A stretch of DNA of 64,000 bases from Catellatospora paridis (lineage in GTDB: Bacteria; Actinomycetota; Actinomycetes; Mycobacteriales; Micromonosporaceae), in assembly GCF_009720365.1 (NCBI RefSeq), contig NZ_ML769318.1, forward strand, positions 210,022-274,021, in the 5' to 3' direction. The position numbers and the translations under genes are program-made. Positions 16,874 to 25,558 of this stretch are shown piece after piece; within the stretch, counting starts at the first letter, position 1; each line of letters opens with the position of its first letter. The notes below the pieces were generated by a model. It made no database searches, had not been told where the DNA came from, and was given only the letters and a program-made list of their open reading frames with translations.

Positions 16874-17218
16874 TCAGTTTCCGCCGCGGGATACCTCGAC
16901 CACGACCTGGCTGTCGGTGATCTCGTTGACCTTCACGGTGAAGTCGCCGACGCTCACGCCGTCGCCGCGCTGCACGGTGACCTCCTGACCGGCCACCTTG
17001 AGCGTGACCGAGTCCTGGTTCGCGCTGACGAGCTGCACCTCGACGCCCAGGATCGAGATCTTGGCGTTGGTGACGTTGCGCTCGAAGGTGATGGTGCAGC
17101 CGGTCGTGCTGCAGGTGCTGGTCGCACCCTCGCCGCTGCAGCCGGCCAGAGCCCCGCCGGTGAGTGCGGTCACCAGCGCTGCGGTGGCGATGAGACGCTT
17201 CGTCCTCCGTGCGAACAT
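16874..17218 (-). CDS. Small secreted lipoprotein, unknown function
   Basis: A 114-residue protein with a basic N-terminus (MFARRTKR), a hydrophobic segment and the lipobox ALAGC, so it should be lipid-anchored outside the membrane. The mature part has a cysteine pair in STCSTTGCTITF, then a beta-rich domain (VTLKVAGQEVTVQRGDGVSVGDFTVKVNEI). No family is recognised. The start was taken at the ATG that opens the signal peptide; the longer upstream frame has no signal-like sequence and overlaps the divergent gene. Only 37 bp separate it from the divergent phosphatase gene. Confidence 0.75.
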   Translation of the reverse strand: MFARRTKRLIATAALVTALTGGALAGCSGEGATSTCSTTGCTITFERNVTNAKISILGVEVQLVSANQDSVTLKVAGQEVTVQRGDGVSVGDFTVKVNEITDSQVVVEVSRGGN

Positions 17219-17255
17219 TAGGCGATCATAGACCCACCAGGATCGGGGCGCGGCG

Positions 17256-18050
17256 ATGATTGACCGGATTGTGGAGATTCTGCGGGAGACCGCGGATGCG
17301 GTGGTTCTGCCGAGGTTCCGCAACCTGGCCGACGGGGAGATCGTGGAGAAGGGCCCCGGGGATCTCGTCACCGTCGCCGACCGGGAGGCCGAGGTCATGC
17401 TGACCGCGCGGCTCGCGGCGCTGCTGCCGGGCTCGCTGGTGGTCGGCGAGGAGGCCGTCGCCGCCGACCCGGACGTGCTCACCCGGCTGGACGACGACGG
17501 CGCGGTGTGGCTGATCGACCCGATCGACGGCACCGGCAACTTCGCCGCCGGACAGGAGCCGTTCGGCATGATGGTCGCCCTGATGCGCCGCGGCGTGCCG
17601 GTGCTCGCGGTGATCTACGAGCCGGTCCCCGGGACCGTCGCCGCGGCCGAGGCCGGCGCCGGATCCTACGTCGACGGCGTCCGGATGGTGCTGGACCACA
17701 CCCCGGTCGGCGCGGACCAGCTGCGCGGCGCGGTGATGACCAAGTACCTGCCGCCCGAGCTGCGCGAGCAGGTCGTGTCCCGGCTGCCCAACCTCTCCGA
17801 GGCGATCCCGGGGCTGCGCTGCGCCGCGCGGGAGTACCCGGAACTGCTGCGCGAGACGCGGCACTTCGCGCTGTTCTGGCGGGCCAAGCCGTGGGACCAC
17901 GCGCCGGGCGCGCTGCTGATGCGCGAGGCCGGCGGCGTGGTCCGGCACTTCGACGGGGCCGACTACGACCCGGTGCACCCGCGCAACGGCCTCGTCGTGT
18001 GCCGTGACGATGCGGTGTTTGGGCTGGTACGCAGCGTGTTGCTGGCATGA
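17256..18050 (+). CDS. Inositol monophosphatase family enzyme
   Basis: Magnesium-dependent sugar-phosphate phosphatase, likely inositol-1-phosphate or a related substrate such as histidinol phosphate. All metal-site motifs are present: VVGEEAV, WLIDPIDGTGNF and KPWDHAPGALL. At 264 residues it has the usual length. In actinobacteria the product, inositol, serves phosphatidylinositol and mycothiol synthesis, but the exact substrate cannot be read from sequence. Confidence 0.9.
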   Translation: MIDRIVEILRETADAVVLPRFRNLADGEIVEKGPGDLVTVADREAEVMLTARLAALLPGSLVVGEEAVAADPDVLTRLDDDGAVWLIDPIDGTGNFAAGQEPFGMMVALMRRGVPVLAVIYEPVPGTVAAAEAGAGSYVDGVRMVLDHTPVGADQLRGAVMTKYLPPELREQVVSRLPNLSEAIPGLRCAAREYPELLRETRHFALFWRAKPWDHAPGALLMREAGGVVRHFDGADYDPVHPRNGLVVCRDDAVFGLVRSVLLA

Positions 18051-18192
18051 ACAACTTTCCTGTCGGCGCGCCGCTGCGGTAATCTGCCTCGCGGCCGCGC
18101 GTCTGCGGGTGCCCCCGACACCCGTGGCGGCCGCCGCCGCGCGCACCCCCAGCTCCTTCCCTTCGCGGCGTGAGACGGAAGGATCCACGTCC
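18051..18192 (+). promoter_or_regulatory. Structured leader upstream of secreted coiled-coil protein
   Basis: This 142-bp gap contains TAATCT (18080-18085, a possible -10 or part of a GGTAATCTGCC motif), several GC-rich complementary stretches, and a TCCTTCC...GGAAGGA hairpin close to the start codon that could mask the ribosome-binding site. Cell-wall hydrolase and coiled-coil secreted proteins in actinobacteria are often under ydaO-type c-di-AMP riboswitches. I could not confirm that fold by eye. Confidence 0.3.
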
Positions 18193-19230
18193 GTGACCCT
18201 GACGGTGCGCCCTCGCCGGCGTTTCGTGCCGGCCATCGCCATCGCCGTGGCGGCAGCGGTGCTCGTGACCGCGTTCCCCACCGCGGCTCAGGCCGAGCCC
18301 AACGAGATCTCCTCGACCAAGGTCGCGCAGCTGCGCCAGACCCTGGAAAGCGCCGCCGGTCAGTACCTGGAGGCCGAAGGCCTGCTCACCAAGGCCAAGA
18401 CCGAGCAGGCAGCCCTCAACCAGAAGCTGGTCGTCGCGGAGAACCGCTACCTGCGCGCCAAGACCAGCGTGCAGAAGTACGCGGCCGAGGCCTACAAGGC
18501 CGGACGCCTGGGCGTCATCGGCGTCATGCTGAACGCCAACACGCCGGACTCCTTCCTGGCCCGCTCCGCCGCCCTGGAGAAGATGGCGGCCCGCGACGAG
18601 GCCCGCATCAGCGAGCTGGTCAGCGCCCGCAAGGAGATCGACGGCACCAAGGCCGAGATCGACAACCGGGTCCGCGAGCAGAACAAGCAGCTGTCCGAGA
18701 TGGCCAAGTTGCGCAGCGCCACCGAGCGGGCGCTGTCGGCCGTCGGCGGGTACACCACCACCGGCTGGGTCGACCCCTATGCGCCGACCGCCGCGCCGGC
18801 CAAGCGCAACTCCGACGGCAGCTGGCCGTCGCAGGGCTGCACCGTGAACGACCCGACCCCGGCCAACGGCTGCATCACCCCGCGCACCCTGCACGCGCTG
18901 CAGCAGGCCCAGCGATGGTTCGACCACTACGTCTCCTGCTACCGATCGGGCGACATGTACGAGCACCCCAAGGGCCGGGCCTGCGACTTCTCCTCGGAGC
19001 CGGACGGGTTCAAGAACTTCTCGTCCAAGGGCGCGAACAAGCTCTACGGCGACAAGCTCGCCTCGTTCTTCGTCAAGAACGCGAGCAGGCTCGGCGTCAT
19101 GTACGTGATCTGGTACTGCAAGATCTGGCTGGCCGGATCAGGCTGGAAGACGTATAGCTCCGCGGGCGGCAGCTGCGGCGACGACCCGGCCGGCGACCAC
19201 ACCAACCACGTTCACCTGTCCGTCCTCTAG
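18193..19230 (+). CDS. Secreted coiled-coil protein with C-terminal ARB_07466-like domain
   Basis: A 345-residue protein with a signal peptide (ends FPTAAQAEP), a long coiled coil (residues about 35-180: heptad-rich, Ala/Glu/Lys, as in cell-wall hydrolase regulators), then a globular C-terminal domain with four or more cysteines (GCTVNDPTPANGC, SCYRSGD, CDFSS, YCKIW) and DHTNHVHLSVL at the end. The C-terminal part resembles a domain common in secreted actinobacterial proteins whose H-x-H ending suggests peptidase relatives. The GTG start opens the signal peptide; the longer frame overlaps the upstream gene without support. Probably acts in the cell envelope. Confidence 0.75.
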   Translation: MTLTVRPRRRFVPAIAIAVAAAVLVTAFPTAAQAEPNEISSTKVAQLRQTLESAAGQYLEAEGLLTKAKTEQAALNQKLVVAENRYLRAKTSVQKYAAEAYKAGRLGVIGVMLNANTPDSFLARSAALEKMAARDEARISELVSARKEIDGTKAEIDNRVREQNKQLSEMAKLRSATERALSAVGGYTTTGWVDPYAPTAAPAKRNSDGSWPSQGCTVNDPTPANGCITPRTLHALQQAQRWFDHYVSCYRSGDMYEHPKGRACDFSSEPDGFKNFSSKGANKLYGDKLASFFVKNASRLGVMYVIWYCKIWLAGSGWKTYSSAGGSCGDDPAGDHTNHVHLSVL

Positions 19231-19286
19231 CTGCGCGCTACATCGCCTCGGCGGTCGTTGTGGGTCCCGCCCACATGGCCGCCTGT

Positions 19287-19330
19287 GAGGTGTCTCTCTA
19301 GCGTGGTCCGCGACCACGAGGTGACTCTCT
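19287..19330. repeat. Direct repeats flanking a palindrome upstream of liv operon
   Basis: GAGGTGTCTCTCT and GAGGTGACTCTCT form a direct repeat (12 of 13 bases), 31 bp apart. Between them lies CGTGGTC-CGC-GACCACG at 19302-19318, a perfect 7-bp inverted repeat. The set lies 65 bp before the substrate-binding protein gene and could be an operator. The same gap also separates the coiled-coil gene from the operon. Confidence 0.45.
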
Positions 19331-19395
19331 CTCGCAACACGGCATTAATCAGAGCGACCTCGCGGCATTGGCAGACCACTCAATGAGGAGATGCA

Positions 19396-20628
19396 GTGAG
19401 CGAGCGCAGCAGACTGCACAGTTTTGCAGAGAATGCCGGTTTGTCCCGGCGCGTGTTCGTTGCCTCGACGGTTGCCGCTGCCCTGCTGGCCGCGGCCGGT
19501 TGCAGCAGCCCGCAGGAGGCGGCCCAGGGCACGGGCGGGGACGGCGCGCCGGTCAAGGTCGGCCTGGTCTACTCCCAGTCCGGGGCCCTGGCCAGCTACG
19601 GCAAGCAGTACATCGACGGCTTCAAGGCCGGCCTGGCCCAGGCCACCAACGGCACCAACAAGGTCAACGGCCGCACGATCGAGCTGCTCGAGGCCGACGA
19701 CGCCGGTGACCCGGCCAAGGCGGTGTCCGCGGCGAAGGACCTGATCGGCAAGGGTGTCAAGATCCTCGCCGGCTCGGCCTCCTCCGGGGTGGCGCTGCAG
19801 GTCGCGCCGGTCGCCGCGCAGGACAAGACGCTGTTCATCTCCGGTCCCGCCGCGACCGACGGCGTCACCGGCATCAACCGCTACACGTTCCGCTCCGGCC
19901 GCCAGTCTTACCAGGACGTGCTCGCGGCGAAGTCGTTCATCGGCGACGCCAAGGACAAGAAGGTCGTGGTGTTCGCACAGGACAGCGCGTTCGGCAAGGC
20001 CAACGAGGCCGCGGTGACCGCGGTCATCGGCGGCGCGGGCGCGAAGGTGTCGGCGATCCTGGTGCCGGCCAGCGCCACCGACTTCACCCCGTTCGCCAGC
20101 CAGGTCAACACCGCCAAGCCGGACCTGCTCTTCGTGGCCTGGGCGGGCACCACCGCCACCGCCATGTGGCAGGCGCTGGACCAGCAGGGCGTGCTGTCCA
20201 GCACCACCGTCGTGACCGGCCTGGACCAGAAGGCGTCCTACCCGGTGTTCGGCGCGGCCGGCGAGAAGATCTCGTTCCTGTCGCACTACTTCGACGGCGC
20301 GACCAGCAACGACGCCGCCAAGGCGGCGGGCGCGAAGATCACCGGGGGGCTCGACCTGTTCAGCCCCGACGGCTTCAACGCCGCGCAGATGGTGGTGCGG
20401 GCGATCACCGAGGGCGGCGACGACGTCGAGAAGATGGTCACCGCGCTGGAGGGCTGGAGCTTCGACGGGGTCAAGGGCAAGATGACCATCCGCAAGGAGG
20501 ACCACGCCATGATCCAGCCGATGTTCCAGGTCAAGCTCGTGGGTTCCGGCCCGGCCGCCAAGCCGCAGCTGGTCAAGGAGCTGGCGCCGGAAGACGTCAC
20601 CCCGCCCGCCGTAGCGATGAAGCCCTGA
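19396..20628 (+). CDS. livJ: ABC transporter substrate-binding lipoprotein, Liv/HAAT type
   Basis: Binds a branched-chain amino acid, amide or related solute outside the membrane and delivers it to the LivHM channel. The 410-residue protein has a twin-arginine motif (LSRRVFVAS) followed by a lipobox (AAAGC), so it appears to be a Tat-exported lipoprotein. The mature part is a type I periplasmic-binding fold (KVGLVYSQSGALASYG, IELLEADDAGDPAKA). GAGGAG lies five bases before the GTG start. First gene of a five-gene operon; the ligand is not determined. Confidence 0.9.
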   Translation: MSERSRLHSFAENAGLSRRVFVASTVAAALLAAAGCSSPQEAAQGTGGDGAPVKVGLVYSQSGALASYGKQYIDGFKAGLAQATNGTNKVNGRTIELLEADDAGDPAKAVSAAKDLIGKGVKILAGSASSGVALQVAPVAAQDKTLFISGPAATDGVTGINRYTFRSGRQSYQDVLAAKSFIGDAKDKKVVVFAQDSAFGKANEAAVTAVIGGAGAKVSAILVPASATDFTPFASQVNTAKPDLLFVAWAGTTATAMWQALDQQGVLSSTTVVTGLDQKASYPVFGAAGEKISFLSHYFDGATSNDAAKAAGAKITGGLDLFSPDGFNAAQMVVRAITEGGDDVEKMVTALEGWSFDGVKGKMTIRKEDHAMIQPMFQVKLVGSGPAAKPQLVKELAPEDVTPPAVAMKP

Positions 20629-20631
20629 CCT

Positions 20632-21465
20632 GTGGACCACCCCGTCACGGGTGTCACCGAGGCTCCGCCCGCGCCGCAGCAGCGGCCCGGACGGGGCCTC
20701 GGCTCCCCAGAAGCCCCCGCCGTGCTGGCCACCGATGCGCTGACCTGGCGCATCGGCGAAGTCGCCATCGTCGACGGCGTGTCCCTGCAGCTGCATGCCG
20801 GTGAGTTCCTCGGCGTGATCGGCCCGAACGGGGCAGGCAAGACCTCCCTGTTCAACCTCATCTCAGGCTTGCGCGCGGTCACCGCCGGCCGGGTGCTGCT
20901 GCACGGCGCGGACATCACCGCGCTGGCCCCCCACCGTCGGGCGCAGCGCGGCCTGGGCCGCACCTTCCAGTCCTCGTCCGTCTTCGGCGGGCTGTCGGTG
21001 CGCGAGAACGTCCGACTCGCGGTGCAGGCCCACCGCGGTGGCTCGATGGCCCTGTGGCGGCGCGCCGCGGCATACCGCGAGGTCGCGGCGCGGGCCGACG
21101 AGTGCCTGGCCACGGTCGGGCTCGGCGCGCGCGGCGAGGCGCTCGCGGGCACGCTGGCCCACGGCGAGAAGCGCAAGTTGGAGATCGCGCTGCTGCTGGC
21201 GGGCGAGCCGTCGGTGCTGCTGCTGGACGAGCCAATGGCCGGGGTGTCCGCGGAGGACGTGCCCGAGCTGGTCGAGGTGATCCGGGAGCTGACCGCCCAC
21301 AGCGGTCGCAGCGTGCTCATGGTGGAGCACCACATGGACGTGATCCTGGACCTGGCCGACCGCATCGCCGTCATGCACCACGGCGCGCTGCTGGCCTGCG
21401 ACACCCCCGACGCGGTGATGGCCAACGCCACCGTGCAGGAGGCATACCTGGGGGAGGGCTTGTGA
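20632..21465 (+). CDS. livG: Liv-type ABC transporter ATPase LivG
   Basis: One of two ATPases driving uptake by the LivHM channel. Walker A is GPNGAGKTS, the Q-loop lies in GLGRTFQSSSVF (a LivG hallmark), Walker B is VLLLDEPMAG and the switch is MVEHHMDV. The signature is divergent (TLAHGEKRKLEIA instead of LSYGQQ), as in many LivG proteins. The GTG start is three bases after the previous stop; an extra 30-residue N-terminal Pro-rich tail means the real start could be further in. Confidence 0.9.
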   Translation: MDHPVTGVTEAPPAPQQRPGRGLGSPEAPAVLATDALTWRIGEVAIVDGVSLQLHAGEFLGVIGPNGAGKTSLFNLISGLRAVTAGRVLLHGADITALAPHRRAQRGLGRTFQSSSVFGGLSVRENVRLAVQAHRGGSMALWRRAAAYREVAARADECLATVGLGARGEALAGTLAHGEKRKLEIALLLAGEPSVLLLDEPMAGVSAEDVPELVEVIRELTAHSGRSVLMVEHHMDVILDLADRIAVMHHGALLACDTPDAVMANATVQEAYLGEGL

Positions 21466-22280
21466 AGGCCGAGGAGCGAGCTGGCGAGCCCCGCAGGACG
21501 AACCCGGGCAGCACCGTGACGGCGGCCGAGGAGTGGACGTCCGTGGCCGATCCCGCCGGGGCGGCGAGTCTGCTGCAGGTCGAGAACCTGTCGGTGCGCA
21601 TCGCCGGGCTGCACATTCTGCAGGGCGTGTCCTTCGACGTCGCATCGTCGGGCGTGACCGTGCTGCTGGGGCGCAACGGGGTGGGCAAGTCGACCACGTT
21701 GCGCGCGATCCTCGGGCTGACCCCGCGCAACGGCACGGCGACCGGCTCGGTGCGCCTCGGCGGCGAGCAGATCCTCGGCAGGCCGACCCACGCGCTGGTC
21801 AAGGCGGGGCTGGGCTTCGTGCCCGAGGACCGGTGCGTGTTCGCCGGGCTGACCGTCGCGGAGAACCTGCGGCTGGCCGAGCGCACCGACACTCCCGACT
21901 ACGACCTGGTCTTCAGCCTGTTCCCGGAGCTGTCCAAGCGGGCCAGGCAGCGGGCGGGCTCGCTGTCGGGCGGGCAGCAGCAGATGCTGTCGCTGGGCCG
22001 GGTGCTGCTGAACCGCAACCGGCTGCTGTTGATCGACGAGCCGACCAAGGGCCTCGCGCCCAAGGTGGTCACCGAGGTGGCCGAGGCACTGGAGCGGGCC
22101 GCGCAGGCGGTGCCGGTGCTGCTCGTCGAGCAGAACCTCGCCGTCGTACGCAGGCTCGCCGGCGACGCCGTCGTCATCGCCGCGGGCCAGGTCGCCTGGA
22201 CCGGGCCGGGCGAGCAGCTGCTGGCCGACCCGGCGCTCACCAAGTCTCTGCTGGCCGTCAACGCTGCCGGGGGGCACTGA
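21462..22280 (+). CDS. livF: Liv-type ABC transporter ATPase LivF
   Basis: Second ATPase of the transporter. Walker A GRNGVGKST, signature LSGGQQQMLSLGRVL, Walker B LLLIDEPTKGLAP and LLVEQNLAVV (a LivF hallmark) are intact. The GTG start overlaps the livG stop as GTGA with GGGGAGGG just upstream, giving 272 residues. An internal GTG at 21516 would remove a low-complexity N-terminus and is an alternative start. Confidence 0.92.
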   Translation: MKAEERAGEPRRTNPGSTVTAAEEWTSVADPAGAASLLQVENLSVRIAGLHILQGVSFDVASSGVTVLLGRNGVGKSTTLRAILGLTPRNGTATGSVRLGGEQILGRPTHALVKAGLGFVPEDRCVFAGLTVAENLRLAERTDTPDYDLVFSLFPELSKRARQRAGSLSGGQQQMLSLGRVLLNRNRLLLIDEPTKGLAPKVVTEVAEALERAAQAVPVLLVEQNLAVVRRLAGDAVVIAAGQVAWTGPGEQLLADPALTKSLLAVNAAGGH

Positions 22281-23170
22281 TGTCGACGATCGTCCTGATG
22301 ACCGTCACCGGGCTCGGCCTGGCGGCGCTGTACTTCCTCGTCGCGTCGGGCCTGTCGCTCGTGTTCGGGCTCGCCGACGTGCTCAACTTCGCGCACGGGC
22401 TGTTCCTGTCCGTCGGTGCGTACGCCACCTGGTGGGCCGCGGGCAACCTGCCCGGCGCGGGCCCCGACGGGTGGGGGTTCGTGCTCGCCGTGCTGTTCGG
22501 CGTGCTGGCCGGCACCGTGGTGGCCGCGCTGGTGGAACTGGTCATGATCCGGCCCCTCTACTCGCGGACCATCGAGCAGGTGCTGGTCACCGTCGGCCTG
22601 TCGCTGGCCGGGGTGGCCGCGCTGCAGGCCGACTTCGGGGCGGATCCGCGTCCCTTCCCGCGCCCCTCGTGGACCCAGCAGGTGGTCACCATGGCCGGGG
22701 CCCGGGTGCCGCTGGATCGGCTGCTGCTCATCGTCGCCGCGGTGGCGGTGCTCGGCGCGCTGCTGGCCTTCCTGCGCTGGACCCGGTACGGCTTGATCAT
22801 CCGGGCGGGGGTGGAGAACCGGGAGATGGTGACCGCGCTCGGCATCGACGTGCGCAAGGCGTTCACCCTGGTCTTCGCCATCGGCGGGGCGGCCGCGGCG
22901 CTCGCGGGCGCGCTGTCCGGGGTGTACTTCGGCAGCGTCTCGCCGACCAGCGGCGCCTCACTGCTGATCTTCGCGTTCATCGTCGTCGTGATCGGCGGCA
23001 TGGGCTCGGTGCTCGGCTCGGCGGTCGCCGCGGTCGCGGTGGGCCTGCTGCAGCAGTTCGTCAACTACTACGGCACCTCGGGCGCCGGAGACATCTGCGT
23101 GGTCGCACTGCTGGCCGTCGTGCTGCTGTGGCGTCCCGCGGGCCTGGCCGGAAAGGCGGCGACAGCATGA
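22280..23170 (+). CDS. livH: Liv-type ABC transporter permease LivH
   Basis: Membrane channel subunit, 296 residues with about eight helices. Family motifs include LVFGLADVLNFAHGLFLSVGAY near the N-terminus, RYGLIIRAGVENREMVTALGIDV in the cytoplasmic EAA-like loop, and FAFIVVVIGGMGSVLGS near the C-terminus. ATG overlaps the livF stop by one base (TGATG), so it is translationally coupled. Confidence 0.93.
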   Translation: MSTIVLMTVTGLGLAALYFLVASGLSLVFGLADVLNFAHGLFLSVGAYATWWAAGNLPGAGPDGWGFVLAVLFGVLAGTVVAALVELVMIRPLYSRTIEQVLVTVGLSLAGVAALQADFGADPRPFPRPSWTQQVVTMAGARVPLDRLLLIVAAVAVLGALLAFLRWTRYGLIIRAGVENREMVTALGIDVRKAFTLVFAIGGAAAALAGALSGVYFGSVSPTSGASLLIFAFIVVVIGGMGSVLGSAVAAVAVGLLQQFVNYYGTSGAGDICVVALLAVVLLWRPAGLAGKAATA

Positions 23171-24291
23171 CGGCGACGCAGACCCCCGTGGCACAGACCC
23201 CGGACAGGCCGGCCGTGCCGCCCGCGCCGGCCCGTCCGACGGCGTTCGCGCTGGTGAAGCGGTTCTGGCCGGTGGTGGCGTTCGTGCTGCTGGCGGTGCT
23301 GCCGTACAGCGGGATCACGATCCCGGGGCTGTTCGACGGGCCGATCAACTCGCCCGGGGCGCTGCAGGTGCTGGCGCTGTGCCTGGTCTTCGGCGGCCTC
23401 GCGGCCGGCTACGACCTGCTGTTCGGGCGCACCGGCCTGCTCTCGTTCGGGCACGCGCTCTACTTCGCGCTCGGCGTCTACGGCACCGACATCCTGATCA
23501 CGAAGTACGGCTACCCGCTGCCGCTGGCCGCGCTGCTGGCGGTGCTGTTCGCGACCACCGTCGCGACGGCCCTGGGCGCGGTCGCGCTGCGGGTGCACGG
23601 CATCGCCTTCTCCATGGTCACCCTGGCGTTCGGCCAGGTCGGCGCGATCCTGGTGGCTCGGGACCCGGGCGGCCTGACCGGTGGTGAGGAGGGCCTGTCG
23701 CTGGACGCCTCCGGGCTGCCCGACGGGCTGGTCGGCGTCGTCAACACGGTCAACCTGTACTGGATCGCGCTGGCCTATCTCGGCCTGGTCGTGGTGGTGC
23801 TGCACCGGGTGGCGCAGTCGCCGACCGGGCGGGTCTTCGCCGGCCTGCGCGACGACGAGCGGCGCATCGGGGTGCTGGGGCTGGACCCGTACCGCTTCAA
23901 GCTGGTGTCCTTCACCCTGTCCAGCGCCCTGGCCGCGCTCGGCGGCGTGGTGTACCTGCTGCTGGCGGCGGGGGCGTCCCCGCACGTCGCGTCGTCGGAC
24001 CTGACGCTGACGCTGCTGGTGATGGTGGTGCTCGGCGGTCCGGGCACCCGGTTCGGCCCGGTGCTGGGCGGGGTGCTGTTCACCTACCTGGACCACCGGC
24101 TGACCGACTTCGGCGCGTCCGACGCGGTGGACTCGCTGCCCGGGGTGCTTGCCGGGCCGCTGTCCCAGCCGCTGTTCGTGCTGGGCACGATCTTCATCCT
24201 GGCGGTCTACTTCTTCCCCGGCGGCCTCGCGGGCCTCGGCACCCGCCTGTCCGCCCTCCGCCGCGCCGTCACCCCCACACCCCGCCCCTGA
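23167..24291 (+). CDS. livM: Liv-type ABC transporter permease LivM
   Basis: Second channel subunit, 374 residues, with a Pro-rich cytoplasmic N-terminus of about 35 residues and about ten helices. It shows YDLLFGRTGLLSFGHALYFALG, the GGEEGL loop and FAGLRDDERRIGVLGLDPYRFKL, all typical of LivM. The ATG overlaps the livH stop by four bases. Last gene of the operon; a 65-bp palindromic element lies 41 bp after the stop, before the convergent NlpC/P60 gene. Confidence 0.93.
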   Translation: MTATQTPVAQTPDRPAVPPAPARPTAFALVKRFWPVVAFVLLAVLPYSGITIPGLFDGPINSPGALQVLALCLVFGGLAAGYDLLFGRTGLLSFGHALYFALGVYGTDILITKYGYPLPLAALLAVLFATTVATALGAVALRVHGIAFSMVTLAFGQVGAILVARDPGGLTGGEEGLSLDASGLPDGLVGVVNTVNLYWIALAYLGLVVVVLHRVAQSPTGRVFAGLRDDERRIGVLGLDPYRFKLVSFTLSSALAALGGVVYLLLAAGASPHVASSDLTLTLLVMVVLGGPGTRFGPVLGGVLFTYLDHRLTDFGASDAVDSLPGVLAGPLSQPLFVLGTIFILAVYFFPGGLAGLGTRLSALRRAVTPTPRP

Positions 24292-24332
24292 CCGCAGCTT
24301 TCCCCGCGCTGGGCTCGCCCACCCCGCCTTGC

Positions 24333-24397
24333 ATATACGTTGGCCTATCTGGATGAGTTCGATCGCCGAATTTTCACCCAGATAGGCCAACGTCTAT
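24333..24397. repeat. 65-bp palindromic element, copy R1
   Basis: 24-bp arms with outer sequence ATATACGTTGGCCTATCTGG on the left and the complement of ATAGACGTTGGCCTATCTGG on the right (one outer mismatch). The 17-bp centre (24357-24373) contains CGATCGCC. It lies between livM and the convergent NlpC/P60 gene. Three more copies are in the window, always 65 bp and always between convergent genes. Confidence 0.95.
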
Positions 24398-24457
24398 CGC
24401 GGGCGGGGCGATTGGGCGGGGCGCGGGGCGCGACGCGGGGCGAGTGGGCGGGGTGGG

Positions 24458-25447
24458 TCAGTGGGTGGAGAGGACTACGCGGCCGAAGCTGTTGATGGGA
24501 AGGGAGTCGATGGGGTCGACGCGGACGCGCTCGCCGTATTGGGGGGCGTGGACCATCTTGTCGCCGCCCAGGTAGATGCCCACGTGGTGGACGTCGCGGT
24601 AGAAGAAGATCAGGTCGCCGGGGACGAGCTGGCCGCGCGAGATGGTGCGGGCGCGCTGCTGCTGGCGGCCGGAGCTGTGCGGCAGTTGGATGCCGATCGT
24701 GCGGAAGGTGGCGGCGACCAGGCCCGAGCAGTCGAAGCCGCCCGGACCCTCCCCCGCCCACTTGTAGTCCTTGCCGATCTGGGCAAGCGCGTACTTCAGG
24801 ACCTTCTCGCCCGCGCCCGCCAGGCGGGGCACGGGTGGCTTCGCCCGGTCCTCGGTGCGGGCCAGCCGCCCGGTTGGCCCGTACGCCTTGACGCGCAGTT
24901 TCTTGAGGTCCGCGATCGCGGACTCGATCGTGGTGCGCTGGCGGCTGAGCTGCTTCTGCTGGTTCTTCTGCTGTTCGAGCAGCGCGTCCAGGGTGCGCTG
25001 GGCGGTGGCGTAGCGCTCCGAGGTGAGCGCCAGCTCCTCGATCTCGCGCTGCTGGTGCTGGGTGTACGCCTTCATGAGCAGCAGCCGGTCGACGATGTCG
25101 CGCGTGGTGCCCGCGTCGAGCAGCAGTGACAGGGACATGGACCGGCTGGACCGGTAGCCGGCGGCCGCGAGCCGCCCGACGGCGCCGCGGCGAGAAGTGA
25201 TCTTCTCCTTCAATGGTTCGATCTGGCGCTGCAGGACCCCGGTCTGCGCGGCCGTCGTCTTGAGGTCGTCGCGTAGCTCGTGGTACTTCTCCACGACCAC
25301 CTCAAGCTGGTCGGACTTGGCGCGGATCTGGCGGTCGAGCTCGGCGCTCGACGGTTCGGCGTGCGCGGCGCCCGAGATGAGCACGGTTGACGCGATCAAC
25401 GTCGCGCCTGCCCATAACACGAGGCGCCGCGTGGCGGAGTTCGACAC
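24458..25447 (-). CDS. Secreted NlpC/P60 peptidoglycan hydrolase with coiled-coil N-domain
   Basis: Cleaves peptide stems of peptidoglycan outside the cell. The 329-residue protein has a signal peptide ending GAAHAEP, a coiled coil (residues about 33-195), a short linker and a C-terminal NlpC/P60 domain. The catalytic cysteine is in FDCSGLV, the histidine in HHVGIYLG, and the third polar residue is probably the histidine of MVHAPQYG. The GTG start opens the signal peptide. The layout matches RipA/RipC-type hydrolases, which take part in cell division; the coiled coil probably controls activity. It is divergent from csoR. Confidence 0.92.
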   Translation of the reverse strand: MSNSATRRLVLWAGATLIASTVLISGAAHAEPSSAELDRQIRAKSDQLEVVVEKYHELRDDLKTTAAQTGVLQRQIEPLKEKITSRRGAVGRLAAAGYRSSRSMSLSLLLDAGTTRDIVDRLLLMKAYTQHQQREIEELALTSERYATAQRTLDALLEQQKNQQKQLSRQRTTIESAIADLKKLRVKAYGPTGRLARTEDRAKPPVPRLAGAGEKVLKYALAQIGKDYKWAGEGPGGFDCSGLVAATFRTIGIQLPHSSGRQQQRARTISRGQLVPGDLIFFYRDVHHVGIYLGGDKMVHAPQYGERVRVDPIDSLPINSFGRVVLSTH

Positions 25448-25533
25448 GTGGTCTATAACGACAAAAGTGCATGATCGGTGCAGGGTTGGTCAGACTGACG
25501 TGTCGAGCGACACCCGGCGTGTCTTGGCGGGGG

Positions 25534-25548
25534 TACCCCTAGGGGGTA
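25534..25548. promoter_or_regulatory. CsoR-type copper operator
   Basis: TACCCC-TA-GGGGGTA, a near-perfect palindrome of the type bound by CsoR in Bacillus and actinobacteria. It ends 10 bp before the csoR start codon, so apo-CsoR would block transcription of csoR-copZ-membrane protein-copA, with release by Cu(I). Confidence 0.85.
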
Positions 25549-25558
25549 TGGTGAGATC

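Noticed and set aside
24334-24397. Short peptides read through repeat elements (AYL[DG]E...IQIGQR pattern in several frames)
   Set aside because: The similar peptides arise because the repeat DNA is similar; the frames have no ribosome-binding sites and extend into antisense of real genes.
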